Assembly (NCBI RefSeq): GCF_949628215.1
Contig: NC_134283.1
Location: 6,441,610 to 6,505,609, forward strand
Length of the DNA stretch: 64,000 nucleotides
Direction: 5' to 3'
Source of the DNA: Phalacrocorax aristotelis
Taxonomy: Eukaryota; Chordata; Aves; Suliformes; Phalacrocoracidae
The position numbers and the translations under genes are program-made. Position 1 is the first letter of the stretch. Each line of letters opens with the position of its first letter. Below are positions 13,301 to 26,200 of this stretch, piece by piece. Under the pieces are notes generated by a model. It saw only the letters and a list, made by a program, of their open reading frames with translations, searched no databases and was not told where the DNA came from.

Positions 13301-13767
13301 TATTGACAAAGAATTCTTATAGAAAGGAGAAGATAAATCAGCTGATAAAATGCAGAGCCTTTGGTCAATAATTGTTTAATATGATGCAAATTTTAAGCAA
13401 AATTTCCAGCGTACAACTGCTCTGCATGTAGCCACTACTTCCTGCTAGAGGAAATAAACATGCAACTAGAGAGTGTAGCAATGAATTACATTTAACCTCA
13501 GAAATGCTTTAGCATGTCTTCAAGAGCGGCTGCCTGCTTCAGTGATGGATTATAACTTAGCATGGGATCCCACAGGCATGGCAAGGTATTTATGTAGTGT
13601 TCTGATTGCTCAGACACTTGGAACAAATGTACAGTCAGTGCTAACAGAAATCAGAGTATCACTATCTCCCACTTTATTTCATTTATTTATATTTAGCAAG
13701 TGCTGGAATATTACGAACCACCAAGCGCAACTGTAGCTGGAATATAGTTCCCAAAGCTTATTTACAG
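10345..13767. other. Unique non-coding sequence, nothing recognised
   Basis: No supported gene or element. Two open frames of moderate size (minus strand 11254-11649, 131 codons; plus strand 12220-12597, 125 codons) have no recognisable domain. Their ends do not coincide with convincing splice or promoter signals, so I treat them as chance. A possible fifth, very diverged unit of the tandem array may lie near 10530-10560 (AAAATAATAAAGTTAAATG then a CTTCCTCC block). Confidence 0.5.
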
Positions 13768-13835
13768 TAGCTCTTACTCACAGTGGGTAATGGTATATTA
13801 CCCCATAAGTAGTTCCATTGATTTCAGGGGGTCCA
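13768..13835. repeat. Old palindromic interspersed repeat copy
   Basis: GTAGCTCTTACTCACAGTGG, followed by CCATAAGTAGTTCC and ATTGATTTCAGGGGG, matches a remembered sauropsid repeat in which CTTACTCA and AGTAGTCCCATTGACTTCA occur in this order and spacing. It is diverged and short. The family assignment is uncertain. Confidence 0.45.
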
Positions 13836-16800
13836 TTAGAGAGAGGTTGCATTCCTTGTATAGCTGAGTATATCTCAGTTTGGTCCCATGTTTGAAATAC
13901 AGAAAGAGCTCCTTTGCTATTATGTTCTCAAATGCCTGGACAGTTTGAAAAAGGCCCTACCCCTAGCCCTCGCCAAAAAGCTAATAATAGTGCAAAATAC
14001 TGATGAGGCTGGTGGGATGCCGGTTTTGCAATATTTCATTGTGTTGCAGGAAACAATGCTGCGTGCTCTTCAGTTAGTACGTAGATGGATATGCATTCCA
14101 TGTGCTGTTTTCATCTCCGTACTTAAACTGATCCGAAATTCCAAACAGGAAAAAAAAAAAGCTAAGATTCACATCAGTAGCAAAGAACGTCAGGTGATGT
14201 TGATTTAAAGAAAACATTAATCAATCCAGATTTGCTTGGAACTGGGCCCAGGTTCACTCAACAGGTTGGTGAACCTTAGCAAATCTTTCGGTGAATCTGT
14301 TCTGTGTTTTGACTTTGTAATATGATCTGAAATCATCTGAGTTTCATGTGGTTTTGTTGTGCACGTTTTGGAACGCTTGTGGGGCAAATCCAGGGAAACA
14401 CAGAGATGCTATAGTTTGCGTGATGCAGTAAGGTAAGCAGTGTTTCACTCTTTCTGACACTCCCTGATACCAAATTGAACAATGTCGTTGATGCTGTCAG
14501 CATAGTTTTAAAAGAGGAGACAATCGCTGTCTGTCAGTGTCTACAGTAGTCTTTGTTTCAGAGCCAAGAGGCAGTCTTCAAATTGTATCCTAAATAATGG
14601 CATCATGAATTTTGGACGGCTATTTTCTTTTTCCCTGTTTCTGGCAAATGTCAGATTTTTTACTGCGTAGGCAGGTACTGGAGTTGTGAAGAGGATGTTA
14701 GGTTTCTTGATGTATACTGGTTTGAAGAAGTTACACGGTGCTAGAAAAGATGAGGATTTTATTTTGAGCCTATGGATGAACAACTTGTGTTTTAACTTCA
14801 CTTGGTTTGCATCTGAATTCATAAATAAATAGGTGTACCCAGCCTCCAAAGCTGAATATAAAGTATTTAAGATCCATCCACCCCAATCAGGTCAAAAATA
14901 TGATGAGGTGACATTTTCTATTCATTTTATTTCTAGCCCAAGCTAGAGCCCAGAGCAATAGAGATGTGAGACACTCAGCACAAGAAACAAAATCTGATTC
15001 ATCAGAGGATGCCAAATTTTTAATTCTGTCTCAGAGTGAGCAACAGAATCATTTTGCTGGAGTTGGGATTTTGGAGAGAAAGGCTGGTAGGAGGAGCTAT
15101 TTATTTTTTTACGTTGGTTTACTGGCTCATAATTGAGACACATTTGTAGATCAGTGTTAGGCCAGGCAGCTTAGAGAAGCAGAGAAGAGTTCACAGAGGA
15201 TGGGTCAGTGAGTGTAGCTTAAAGGCCTGGCATTTATATGAGGTCAGAGTAGATAATTTAACTGTCTCTTCTGGCTTTAAACTTGAAGAGTCTCTGAAGA
15301 AGGAGAAATCAAAGTCTGCAAAGGTAATAAGTAAGAAAAAGATGTAACAGGCTGGAGTGTCCTTCAATGCCCCCGAGGTTCTGCCCCCCTAACCCATCAA
15401 AGAGACTGGTGCAGCCACAAGTTGAACGGTCCTGTCAGTCCACTTGCAAGTACAGTAGGAAGGAAGAACAGTTTGCCAATAATATTCAAGTTTAAGCGAA
15501 CATCTCTATTCTCCACTAGAAGAGTTGTGTTTGCACCCGCTTGTATCATTGCATTTTCCTGCTAAGATTGTCTCACTTATTTAACTCGACACACAGATCA
15601 CCCCTCAAAGGTCTCTGAGATTCAAACCAGCATTAGAAGTGACAGCCCAGATAACGTAGGTAATCGTATCAGACCTTGTGGGACTGCTCTGACTACTTTT
15701 TAATTGATAATTCCAAGTTTCTGTAATAAATTTATTTCTTAATTATATATACCATGTCATACATGGTAGCTAATGATTACCACTAGTTTAAGTCTGCAGC
15801 CTAGAAGACATCATCCTCTCTACCATATAATCATGATTTTCTTTCCAAATTAAGATTTTCTGAGAAGGAAAATGAACAAAACCTGCGCTTTAAATCCAAT
15901 TCCTTCCAAATAAAGGAAGGTAAATTTAAGGTACTAAATTAGGTAAGTGCTTTTAATTAGCTGATCATTTCAGGAAGATCATAAAACATTTAAATAACAC
16001 TGAAGTTATGTATGTTTAAGCAGTTTTATGGAGAATTAAAGTCTTAAATGGTAAATTTAAAATGTAAATACAAAAATCGATGGAGGAATGTTAATTGCTT
16101 TTCCTGAGTTTCTCACATGGCCTGGGATGTTAGGAGAGGTATCAAGAATTACATTCATAGTAGTAAAGTGCCCAATCCAAAGCTTATTAAAGTCCTTGGA
16201 ATTTTTCCACAGATTTTAGCAGTCCTTGTATGAAAACAACAAATGCTTTTAAATGTCTAACTTCCAGTGCTGTGGAAACCTCTTACATGCCAAAATTATA
16301 TATGTGATGTCAGTATTCTAAAATAACTGTAAAATCCTAGCTTAAGCTTCCTTTTAGAAGCCAAGAAATTTAAACTGACCTTCAGAACTTATCCAGTTCT
16401 CTTTTAAGCAAATTAAATTACATTTGCAGTAATGGACATTTTACACTATCAGATTAGTTTACATCAAAAGAAAAACTTACATGCTAGGAGAAGCTGCTAT
16501 GATTAGACAACAAAACATGTCAACAGATTGGATTATCACAAATATGAATTCTCACATGCCTGTCCGCAGCTCAGTAATACTCTTATATTGATTTTTATTT
16601 GAGTAGATCAAATTAAAACTTAATTTTACAGTTTAGTAATAACCAAACGCATAAAGTTTCAAACTAATGAAAGTAAATGAAGGGATAGTAAGGCTGAAAA
16701 GGCATGATATATGCATTTGTATAAATTCCTCATTGCAAACCACTTGGAAATGAATATCCCATTGGAAGAAGGAGCATAGAAAGTGTACCTCAGCAGAGGG

Positions 16801-17019
16801 TTACCTTGATTCCCTGCAACTATTTGCTCTTCAGGGGGAGCCTGAAAGAACCGTGGCCACATCTCCTACTCCTCGGGATGGAAGTGGTAGCCTTTACACC
16901 ATGCAGACATAGGAATCATGTTTCAGGGTCAACTGTTCCACCAGCGGTCAAAAAGAAGTGGGATTGCCGTCATCTGGTTCTCCTTGTGACTAAATTGTTG
17001 TTACTGGTCTGTCCCATTC
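13836..17019. other. Unique non-coding sequence, very AT-rich from about 15.7 kb
   Basis: No gene or transposon was recognised. From about 15680 to 16650 the sequence is notably AT-rich, with many TTTAAAT and TTAATT stretches but no clean microsatellite. Open frames are at most about 106 codons and have no recognisable content. Confidence 0.5.
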
Positions 17020-17207
17020 CGTGGCATTGGAACAGGCTGCCCCGGGAGGTGGTGGCGTCACCATCCCTGGGGGTGTTCAAACAACGTGTAGACACGGCAC
17101 TTCAGGGCATGGTTTAGGAGGCCTGGAGGTGTTGGGTTGATGGTTAGACTTGATGATCCTGGAGGTCTTTTCCAACCTTAATGATTCTATGATTCTGTGA
17201 TTCTATG
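17020..17207 (+). mobile_element. CR1 LINE 3' end, 5'-truncated
   Basis: The segment contains GGAACAGGCTGCC, GGAGGTGGTGGCGTCACC, ATCCCTGGGGGTGTTCAA, GACTTGATGATCCTGGAGGT and CTTTTCCAACCTTAATG in that order. This is the 3' region of an avian chicken-repeat-1 element, resembling CR1-J/Y-type copies. It ends with three 8-bp tail units, ATTCTATG (17184-17191), ATTCTGTG (17192-17199) and ATTCTATG (17200-17207), the hallmark of CR1 3' ends. Only the last 190 bp or so is present, as expected from severe 5' truncation, so the element is dead. It is the least diverged transposon in the window and the best clue to an avian host. The 5' limit is uncertain by a few tens of bases. Confidence 0.93.
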
Positions 17208-17694
17208 AGTAACAGATACTTTAAGGGACTGGTGGTTCTCATTGTCCAAGAAAGAAATCAAGAAGAAATATTTTCTTCTCCAGAAAGGATTCACCCCCAC
17301 CCTGGAATGATTTCTTTCAGAATTAAGTAGTAGTTTAGAAAATGCAATGTTTGTTTTTATTTGATCAGTATTGAGACAAGTTCCATTGCTTTTTGTAGTA
17401 AAAAGATGTCCTGGTGCAGACGAATGTGCCTGCTCCACCGGCAGGTAACTTGGGGTGAGGCAAAGCAGCACCCACGTGTCTTGTGTTTCAGTGGCTGGCG
17501 GAGGCAATGCCCGACCTTAAAGGCTTTATAGAGCCACCGCAAGCATTTCTGGGACAGGGATGCGCGTGTGTGGTGGTAGTTCAGCCTACAGAGAAGCCAC
17601 CCTGCCGGTCCTTGCAGAAGTGCTACGTGATAGAAGGGGTGAAGCCAGTGTAAACCTGATCTTTTCTTTTTATTCAAAGCATATAACATCCACA

Positions 17695-17875
17695 TTACGC
17701 ACAGTGTGAGGCACGCGATCCGGGACGTTTCTGTGCCTCTGTTTCTTCAGCTGTTGGATGGGGATATTATTATGCTCTTGTCTCGGATGCTGAGAGGGTT
17801 AATTAATTATGTTTATGAAACCCTTTGAGATTCTCAGATGAAAGGTGGCTTTAGAATTGTTAGGTGTTATTATAA
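17695..17875 (+). mobile_element. MIR-like SINE copy, core plus 3' tail
   Basis: TCTGTGCCTCTGTTTCTTCA and GGATGGGGATATTATTATG correspond to the MIR core (CTGTGCCTCAGTTTCCCCA and a TGGGGATAATAATA block). They are followed by GTTAATTAATTATGTTTATG, CCCTTTGAGATTCTCAGATG and TTAGGTGTTATTATAA, which match the sauropsid MIR tail (GCTTTGAGATCCTCGGATGA and TAGGTATTATTAT). The tRNA-like head is missing or unrecognisable. The orientation is opposite to the copies at 5.6 and 6.9 kb, and the tail is of a different type from the 5.6 kb copy. Confidence 0.8.
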
Positions 17876-17929
17876 GAAAAAAGAATGATTTTATTGCTTC
17901 ATGTTAATGGTTAACATCTGCACCACAAA

Positions 17930-18065
17930 ACCTGCTTGATCACATAAAGATTCTGCTAAGCATTTAATCCTAATTTGCAGGCTGATGCATATTCATTTTA
18001 TTTAGAAGATTAATTTAGTCATCAAAGGTTAATCTGCCTCGGGTTTGTAATTAGACAGAGCAGTG
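17930..18065. promoter_or_regulatory. Homeodomain/POU/TCF motif cluster, enhancer candidate
   Basis: Within about 130 bp there are TAATCC (17965-17970, OTX/bicoid-class site), ATGCATATTCAT (17985-17996, POU/octamer-like), ATCAAAGG (18021-18028, a TCF/LEF-type site) and TAATTAG (18048-18054, homeodomain). No repeat or coding frame explains the block. It directly follows the MIR copy, which makes it a reasonable conserved-enhancer candidate. The motif matches are seen; function is inferred, and short motifs are common by chance in AT-rich DNA. Confidence 0.3.
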
Positions 18066-20213
18066 ACTTGGCGTCTCTGGGCTCACCCAGGTTGCACTGG
18101 GTTTTCTGAGTGGGCAGGGCTGTAACTGTCACCAGTTTTCACTTCCAACTAGTGCTCGGAGAAGGCTTAATTTTTGGAGAGGGTAAATGGTGACTGGTAA
18201 AAGCCTTGGCCAGTTTGAAGATTAAAAATAGAAGGGGAAGCACAAGCAGATGAACAACCCACATAGTGAATCTCAGAATGCTGGTTTAATTCACCCCTGG
18301 CAGGTTTACTCAATGAGGTGTCAGGGGATTAAGTGAGGTTTGGTTTTTTTTTTATATGTCTATGTAAAAATGATTAACAGATTTCACAATGCTTTGCTGT
18401 ATTAATCCTACCCCTCTTTCAAAATTGATGATTAGCAGTGTGCAGAAAGTTTCTGAAATGAAAGATTGTGAGGCTTTCTGCTGAAAATACCAAATTTTCA
18501 CTTTTAGCTGATGTTAGGAGACACTGTTAGAATGTTATACAATATGACCTGTAGCTGCTTGTCCCCCCTGAAAATTAAGTCTTTTGTGCTCAAGGTTGGA
18601 TCCTTTAATCAAAATTCACCTAAGAAAATGTGGTCCTTGTGGAGAACAAAAATAATGTTTCCTTTGCAGGTACACCAGAAGGCATCTTTAATTACTGTTT
18701 ATAAAGCTGGCTGTTACTTAAGTGTGAAGGATTATTAGTGGCATGGCATTGTCTTTTGAAGTAAGGAAGAACAGTTGCTGCTTCTTTGTCATGTCCTCAC
18801 CTTCTCCCTGTTGCAAAGCAGGCAGAGGAGGGTGATACAAGAGGGTGTGTACCGCACGCTGCTGTGCTTCAGCGACGGTGTTCGACAGCAAGGCAGCCTC
18901 CAGCTGCAGGCGCAAACTGGGTGACGGGAGCCCAGTGTGGTACGGAACGTGCTCGTCCTCACTGTAGCAGCGTGTCTGTGAAAATACTGTCAGTGGAGAG
19001 AGGATTGTCAAAGGGCAGCCGTGTGACTTGGGGATCCAGCTCACCCTGGGTCGGATGTGGAAAGTTCAGTGTGGTAGATAGGACTGGGAAATGGCAGATG
19101 AAAACCTTGCAAACTGAAAATTTGTCTTAAAAATAGTGTTTTACTCAACAAGAAGTCAATCCATGCTACAAAAGAAGTACCGTCAATGAAAACCATGATA
19201 TTAGAATTTAGGAAGTTGGCCAAAATTTTACATTTCAGTGCAACTTGGCTTTGGTTGAGTTCAGAATCCAGATTCCAGGGGGGTTTGCGGTTTTTTTTTC
19301 CCGGCACAGTTCTCACATCTCTGTTATGATTTGCCAGTTTCCCCCTCCTCTTTCTGGTGCAGAACCTCAGAAGCCTCCAAGAAGAGATTTTGGAGACCAT
19401 AAACAATTCTTAATTGAGAACAGCCCCAAATCAAGTTAAGTGCCAGCTTGACTATCAGAATATAAATGAAACTCTTTTATTAAAGCATTGTATTTTAATT
19501 ATTATGAAGAACAAGTGGCCTAACATGAAAAAGCTTTTAACATAGTTATTTGCTTGATAGCTGATAAGTTCATTTTGGATGGATGATTACAGCTATGGCT
19601 TCTTGTCTTCTTCACTTTCATTTTTACTTGATCTAATGACTGTTCACTGATTTTCATTTGGACTTGAGGTGAACTTCTAATTCAATTCCTAATAAACTCA
19701 GATTGGTTGAGGCCTGTTATTGAAATAAGATTTGCTGTTTCCACTTTAAAAGGCCGGAGAAGTTTTGTTGGTGTTCTGAAGGAAGTTAAAAGTGTTTTGG
19801 ACTGATGGTTTGCAAAGCTAGGAGCTGTTTGCAGGGTGGCCCATTACTAGTCAACTGGAAGCACTTGTCACTGTGTTCTTTACCATGAAGATACGCAGCC
19901 GTGCAATGAGAGTACGTGATGGCAATTCACTGCAACTTGGGGGGGGAGGGGGAGTAGGGAATCGGAAACCCAAACAGCAAGAATACATGTCACTCTAAGC
20001 AGATACTGAGAAACAATGTTAGTTGCTGTCACATCGTTCAAGCCCTTCCCTTCTAGCCAAGAGACAGCAAGGAATGAAACACACACGTTTGTCACAGATT
20101 TTAGACTGTTTCTGCTGTCTTGGTTGTCTCCTCAACCTGAACCTTTAGTGTCTTCATTTGCATCTTAATCTTGAGCTGATTTGTATGAATGCTAGATAGG
20201 TCCCACTAAAATG
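18066..20213. other. Unique non-coding sequence, nothing recognised
   Basis: No supported gene or element. Around 18790-18990 the sequence is more GC-rich than its surroundings but too short and CpG-poor to be a CpG island. Overlapping opposite-strand frames of 108-121 codons between 18.7 and 19.4 kb have no recognisable content. A G-rich run (GGGGGGGAGGGGG) lies near 19940. The AT-rich part from 19440 to 19740 has several homeodomain-type cores. Confidence 0.5.
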
Positions 20214-20299
20214 TGGATCGTGAGCTTCATCTGTCATCCCCGCTGCTATACCATTGACTTCAGTGAGCTTCCAGAGGAATGAGTCTGGCCCACGAGAGG
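20214..20299. repeat. Old palindromic interspersed repeat copy
   Basis: GGATCGTGAGCTTCATCTG, then CTATACCATTGACTTCAGTG and finally GAGTCTGGCCC follow the order of a sauropsid repeat remembered as GATCCTGAGCTGGTGTAAA, CATTGACTTCAATGG, ATCTGGCCC. The copy is short and moderately diverged. The central CATTGACTTCAGTG is an imperfect palindrome. Confidence 0.5.
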
Positions 20300-23200
20300 A
20301 TGTGAACTGTCAAGAAGACAAACCTCTTTCTCATCCATTTGAAGTGTTTGTGAGAAAGAATGCCCTAAATATTTAGCAGGTTGTGTAATTTGAGAGGCAG
20401 TGCAGGGTTTTTTTTATTTTATTTTTCTCCTTACCTTTCCATTTTCTTTATTAAATAGAGGAAAACCTTGCCTTAGGCCCAGTGTGCTTATGACAGGGAA
20501 AAAATATCTGCCAGAATCTCCATTATTGCTCAGGCCTGTATATATTGTTATTGCTCTTGTATTTGTAATAGCAAAAGGTGACTACGTCTCTTATGAAAAA
20601 TTCTGTTTGCAGAAAAATACCCTCTTCCCTGCACCTTTTCCAAACAGCACAGTGCATAAAGAATCCAGGAGGGTTTATGTTAGTTAAGTTAATGCAGCAG
20701 GGCTCATAGCAGTGTATACGCAAGGACTGGGCACGTGTGCAATAGCTGGGCATTGCAGTGACATACCTGAGTGATGCAGCTCTTGGAATCAGGAGGAATC
20801 AGAGGTGTTTTAAGCCAGTTTAACTTTGTCTCCCTTGTACTGTTTGGGAGACAGTGCAGCTGCACAGAGAGCGTCACTCAAATCTGCTACAGCCCACCCT
20901 CGTTTCTGGTGGACAGAAGCCCTAATGTGGGGCTTTAGTGCTGCAAACTTCAGATGTCCCCACTGAGGTCCCCTAATTCAGCACTTCTGGAAGGCAGCCA
21001 AACCGATTGCTTGCATCCACCAGCACCAAAGATCTTGACCCTTCATATTTCAACTGCAGGGAGCTGCAGTGAGTCAGCCTTGGGTGGAGGGGGGAGATCC
21101 TCCACCCAGATTGCCAGCTCAAGCTTGCCACTGGTTTATCTTGTGGTCTTAGGCAACGTGTTAAGTTCTGCTTCTGGAAGACCTCAGGATTAAACTCTTA
21201 AAGCTAAAGCACAGCCCATCCCCATTAGATCTTAATGGCTGACTGCCACCTGTTGAAGTCATGTGAGTACTAGGACCCTGAGAGACACCCATGTCTGTAT
21301 GTTAACTGAGGTGGTTTACATTTGATACATAAAAAGGCATGGCACAGCGCTCATGAATAAATCTGAGTATGGGACTATTCTTGCTGCACTCAGCGGGGCC
21401 ATTCATATGTGCGAAATGGCAAGTTCCCAGCCTGAGTGTATATGTAAAAATTCACATTTATGCACCATTAAATTTGCATAGTACTGTCCACAAAAGTCAA
21501 CATTTTAAGGCTTTTAGAGCGTTCTTAGCATTCCTCCCTTGTGCAGGTCGATTCTGAAGCAGATTCTTCTTGACTAGGGCAATCTAGGCTGTAGGTCCCT
21601 GGCAGTGGTATCTTTCTCTCAAATAAGTACACCAGCTCCAAGACTGGTTGCTGGTACCTTCAAAGGATAAGAAGTCAGCACCTCCTTTGGCTGCCAAGGC
21701 TTCTGCACAAGCGAGTGCTTCTGTTTCCCAGCAGAAAGGACTGCCTTTGCCCTTGCCTAAGGGTGAACTGTCTTTATTACAGTTACCCTATGGGCACATG
21801 AAGTGATATTATACAAGAAATCGTTTTGCAACCCTATTTCTACTAATCATTGCCACTCCTACCATAATAACAGACAGATGCAATATACACGATTCATGTT
21901 TCTATTATTTTTCTGCAACAGTTTGCATGTGTTTTCCATTTAATTACAGTATATGAATTTCATATCTCTCATTTTTTCCCTTCTCACATTCAAAGTTGAA
22001 TTTGATATCTGTGATATATAGATAGGCCTGTGGTAAATCATTTGATGTGCTTTACACTCTTAGGTCTCAGTCTCTGCAAGTCTAAGTGCTCTGAATATTT
22101 TCCAGTTTTGTTGGTGATGCAGTAGTATCTGGGATACTGTTGTAGTAGTTTCTGCGCAAGACAGAAGAGTAGCCTGCGCATTTAAAGAAACTTTGCTTAA
22201 CAACAGTAACAACACCAAAACTGATCATAGCTGTTAGAGAACTCTTTGCACCATTATATTTCAAAACAAATTGCAAAGGACTTTGCCGAGGGAGAGGACT
22301 GAGGTGTGACGTTGAGAGATGGCCAGGATACTGCCAACAGAGCAGTGAGAGTACTGAAATGGAAACTGGACTTTTGTGCCTGATCTACTCAATGGGAAGC
22401 ATGTCTCAAATTAATTTACGCTTGAAGAACTTGCGGTGTGCTACCCGTCAGATTCTTTCTTTACCAACATGTATTACCATGTTTGAATTGAGCATGTTGT
22501 AAAACTTGAGAAGGGGATTGCAGTTCAAGTTTTACATGAAAGCGGTCAGCTGAAATAGAGGGGTACAGGATTTTCTGAGAGCCTTTGCTAAATGTTTGTT
22601 CGTACTGTATTTTAAACTGCATTATTGGAAATCTTACTAACAGTGGGCTTTGCCTCCTCCGTAACTTTCCATGTGTTTCAGAAAGAGTTGAATTATGCTG
22701 CCACTTACCAAGAAGAAAAAACCAGCATAAGAGCATTAGTTTAATGGACATGCCTTGGATTTACACTGCCATCCTGAAAGCAGAATTGTCCCCTGTGGAT
22801 GTAGAAGTATCACAGTAACTCTCCCCAGGTAATATTCAAGTCTTATTTTTCCTGAGTGCAGTGTCTCATTGTAATGTCTTCTACAGATCGATCCGCTGTG
22901 TAAATGACACGTTTTTAAAAAAATGGGTGAATGCCTACTTAGTTCACACATAGCCCACAAAGGTTTTGAAGGCTTGATTTACTCTGTTGAGTAAATAACT
23001 ATAAATAAAACAGACTATTAAAAAATCTTTAAATGTGCATTATGCCATCAAACTGTGCTGTTTGGAAAGAGCTGTGGTGTTTGGGAAAAATTATACATGT
23101 TTTTAACAACTGTCCAAATACGTATTTACACATACTTTAAGATGTACGCAAAGCTCTCCATGGCAACTCTTGGGCCCCAACAAGCTTTATTAATCATTCT

Positions 23201-26200
23201 TTGAATATAGTCTTTTTAGTAGCTTAAACACTACAAGTAGAGAGGAGGCAGCTGATCATAGGGAGAAATGCTGATTTCAAGGGAGCAGAAATATGAAGAT
23301 GTCTTTGAACTTGAAGGTCAGGACACGTAAAGTCACTGGCAACTTACTTCTCCCACAGCCATCAGTAGCAAATGGCAAAATATTGATATGGGATGTATGG
23401 AATATACCTGTGTGGTGAGCGGACAGGTATTTGTAGACCATGTAGGCTTTTAGTGGCTGGTTGTTGAGCCAGGTGAGTAAAGAAACATTTCTCTTGCTGA
23501 GAACTCTCCTAGGTCAGTTCCAGCTGGAATTTGCAATAAGGCTATTATCACTGAAGGTTTGGGTTTTTTTTTTTTCTCCATCACTTGTACGTAATCTATG
23601 ACCTGCAGATATTTTGGGATTCTGGATTCCGTAGACTCAGAGTATTAGAGGCATTCAGTGTCCTAATTCCTGTTCAGTACATGAGGACCAGAATTTGTGG
23701 GCTGCTTCTGGCTTTGTCATTTAACACGGGTATAGTATGATACTTGAAAGACAAAATTTCCTCAGATAAGAAACTTCAGAGCAGGGACCTTACTTTCAGC
23801 TTGCCTGTGATGTTATCAAGCTATAATCCTTGTTAAGTAAGGATTAATGTTCAAACATGATCAGGCTGGTTAAATGTCTTTTTGGCTGCAGGGGAGATCT
23901 GGCAGAATCTCCCTCTGCCTGACTTTGGATCATTTTATAGACCTCATTTACATAAGCCACTTTACCTGTGAGTGGGGTGGGGGTTTGCCTATGGGATCAT
24001 CGGCTTCTCCCACTACCACTGAGGAACATGAGACACCATCTTGGACTGAGATCTCACCTGCGTCCAAGAACAATGCCCTACAAAAGCATCTTTTAGTTGT
24101 AAAGTTCTGGAACTAAGTTTTCTCACTTTGTATCAGCTGGAAAGTTGTTTTGGATTTCACCAGCTTGTTTCATCACATGCTAGAAAGCTCCTGGGTTAAG
24201 AAGACTTGTCTTAAGCAATCCTCTTAGTGTTCCTGTGAGAGGTGGTTATATTTTAAATACGTAAGTCAATCTGTTGTCCATCTCTCATGGGCAACTTGAT
24301 CGGGCCCCATGGGGCAAAGTTAATAGAATCTTGTAATATCTAAAAAGCCCTTTACAAGCAGCAGCATTTACTTTTTGGTCGTGCTGCTCATTTGCTAATT
24401 CCCATCTCCTTGCAAAACTTTCTAGGTAGTCCTCTGGCACTCTGATTTCTTTATCTGACTTGTTAGGAGTGAACATGGCCCTTAAGGACTCCTTTATTTT
24501 TGGACAGTTGTCAATTTTACCAATTAAAAGAAAGTCTTTGGATAGTTATCAGAAGCTGGAGCTGAAAACATGTTTGCAATTACTGATGACATAGCTGTTT
24601 CTATTGGTGCTCTCTCTTTTAATTCCAAAAAGTGGTATTTTTTTTGGCAGTAGATATGAGAAAATATGTCACTGTGTATAATTACAAAATGCTGTTCATT
24701 TCTGTCTTGTAACTGTGGGGGGTTAGTTGGTACAATACATTTGGTTCATTCTTGCCTCACTCAACTGCATGACACACACTTAAGTGTATTATTAATTATC
24801 ATGTTGATATTCATTACCATGTTAATTTCCATGGGACCATATAATTCTTCATGCCTCCAAATGGATGTGCAAGTGAATATGCAAACATCAAAAAATCCAC
24901 CGAATGATTTCCTAGGACTTTCTACTAAGCCTTAAACAAAACCAAGTTCTGTACATTTTCCTCCAGGAGGCCTGGGTTTTTTCACAGATTTTAACCCACC
25001 ATGATATTTGCTGCAAAAGAAGATTCATCCCTGTGAATGGGCTTTGCACAAAGCTGCTTCAGATGTTCCTTGTGCTTTCAACCAGATTCTCAATACAAAT
25101 CTGCAGTACTAGCTTTACTTTAATTTCCAAGGTTGCATCTGCCATTTAATCGGAGCAATCTGACTGTACAGCGCACTGAAGAAACTGCATAGTATTCCTA
25201 GTGGCTTGGATTTTTCACTTGATATATAACAAATATATGAATAATGGCTTTATAAGTATCTGTGATTTTTTCAGTAGATGGCAGATTGTTTTGCAAGAGA
25301 AAATTCTATTGGAAACAGCAAATCTGTGGGAAAGAAGTGACCCTTGATTTAAATGCCTGTTGCCCAGGGATTGAAAAGAAAAGGCTTGATACAAATATTT
25401 CGGGCTCAACCTCCTGTAAGCACAGACAATCCTTACCTGACGCCAAGTGCAGTCAGTGGGAACTTTTCATTGTTTTTGAATGCGTATCAGACTTTTAGTG
25501 CATGTGTCTGCATGAAAGAGAGAAGGCACTTAATACCCAAAATGCTGTATTTTTTCTAGAAAGCAGGCCTGTCTGACTCACACTCTTCCATTTCTGAAAA
25601 CACCTTAGGTTCTGAGGGACTGCACCTGCTGCAGTTTGCAGGTGGTTGGGTTCTTTTCTCTAATCCTGGTGAAGTTTTAAAAGGTTTCACATCCATTCAT
25701 TATCCACTTTTATTTCCTTCCTCTTAGAGAACGCGCAGCGTTCAGGGAAGAGGGAGGGTGGCTTTAGCTTCTTGCCTCAGCTGGTGGGTTGTCACTCCAG
25801 AGCAGGCGTAAGGGCAATGCCATGAAACCAGGGTGGGGTCACAGCGCTGAAAATTCTAGCGTAGTTGCAAGAATGGCTCCCTGCCAAAGTGCCCGTAGAG
25901 CAATGTATTTCAAGGTCAGGTATGCTCTACAGTCATCTCAAAACAGGCATGTAAATAAATTGTCTGGGCTTAGCTCTGCTGTCATTGACCTTTTTCCCCA
26001 AGTAAATGCCAGGGCTACCGTGGAGAAAATTCCACGGACTAAGAAGCCCCACACCTGAACAGACTTAGAGCTACTCTTTTCAGCTGGGGTTTAGTAGTCT
26101 TGGTTCTAGGTGGCAGCAGAGCCCTTCTCAAACCTTCTGAGTTATGTGGGGTACACCTACCCTCTGCAATTAAATACAGAGCTACTGGAGTTATTTCTAG

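Noticed and set aside
16806..17117. 103-codon frame running into the CR1 segment
   Set aside because: Its 3' half is CR1 3' region read in a non-coding phase; this region of CR1 does not encode the ORF2 protein core. Not a gene.
18790..18990. Locally GC-rich patch as a possible CpG island or promoter
   Set aside because: Too short, with few CpG, and no exon or start-site context on either side.
23690..23790. Possible MIR-like SINE (TTCTGGCTTTGTCATTTAAC and GCAGGGACC)
   Set aside because: Block order is roughly right but similarity is too low to separate from chance by eye.
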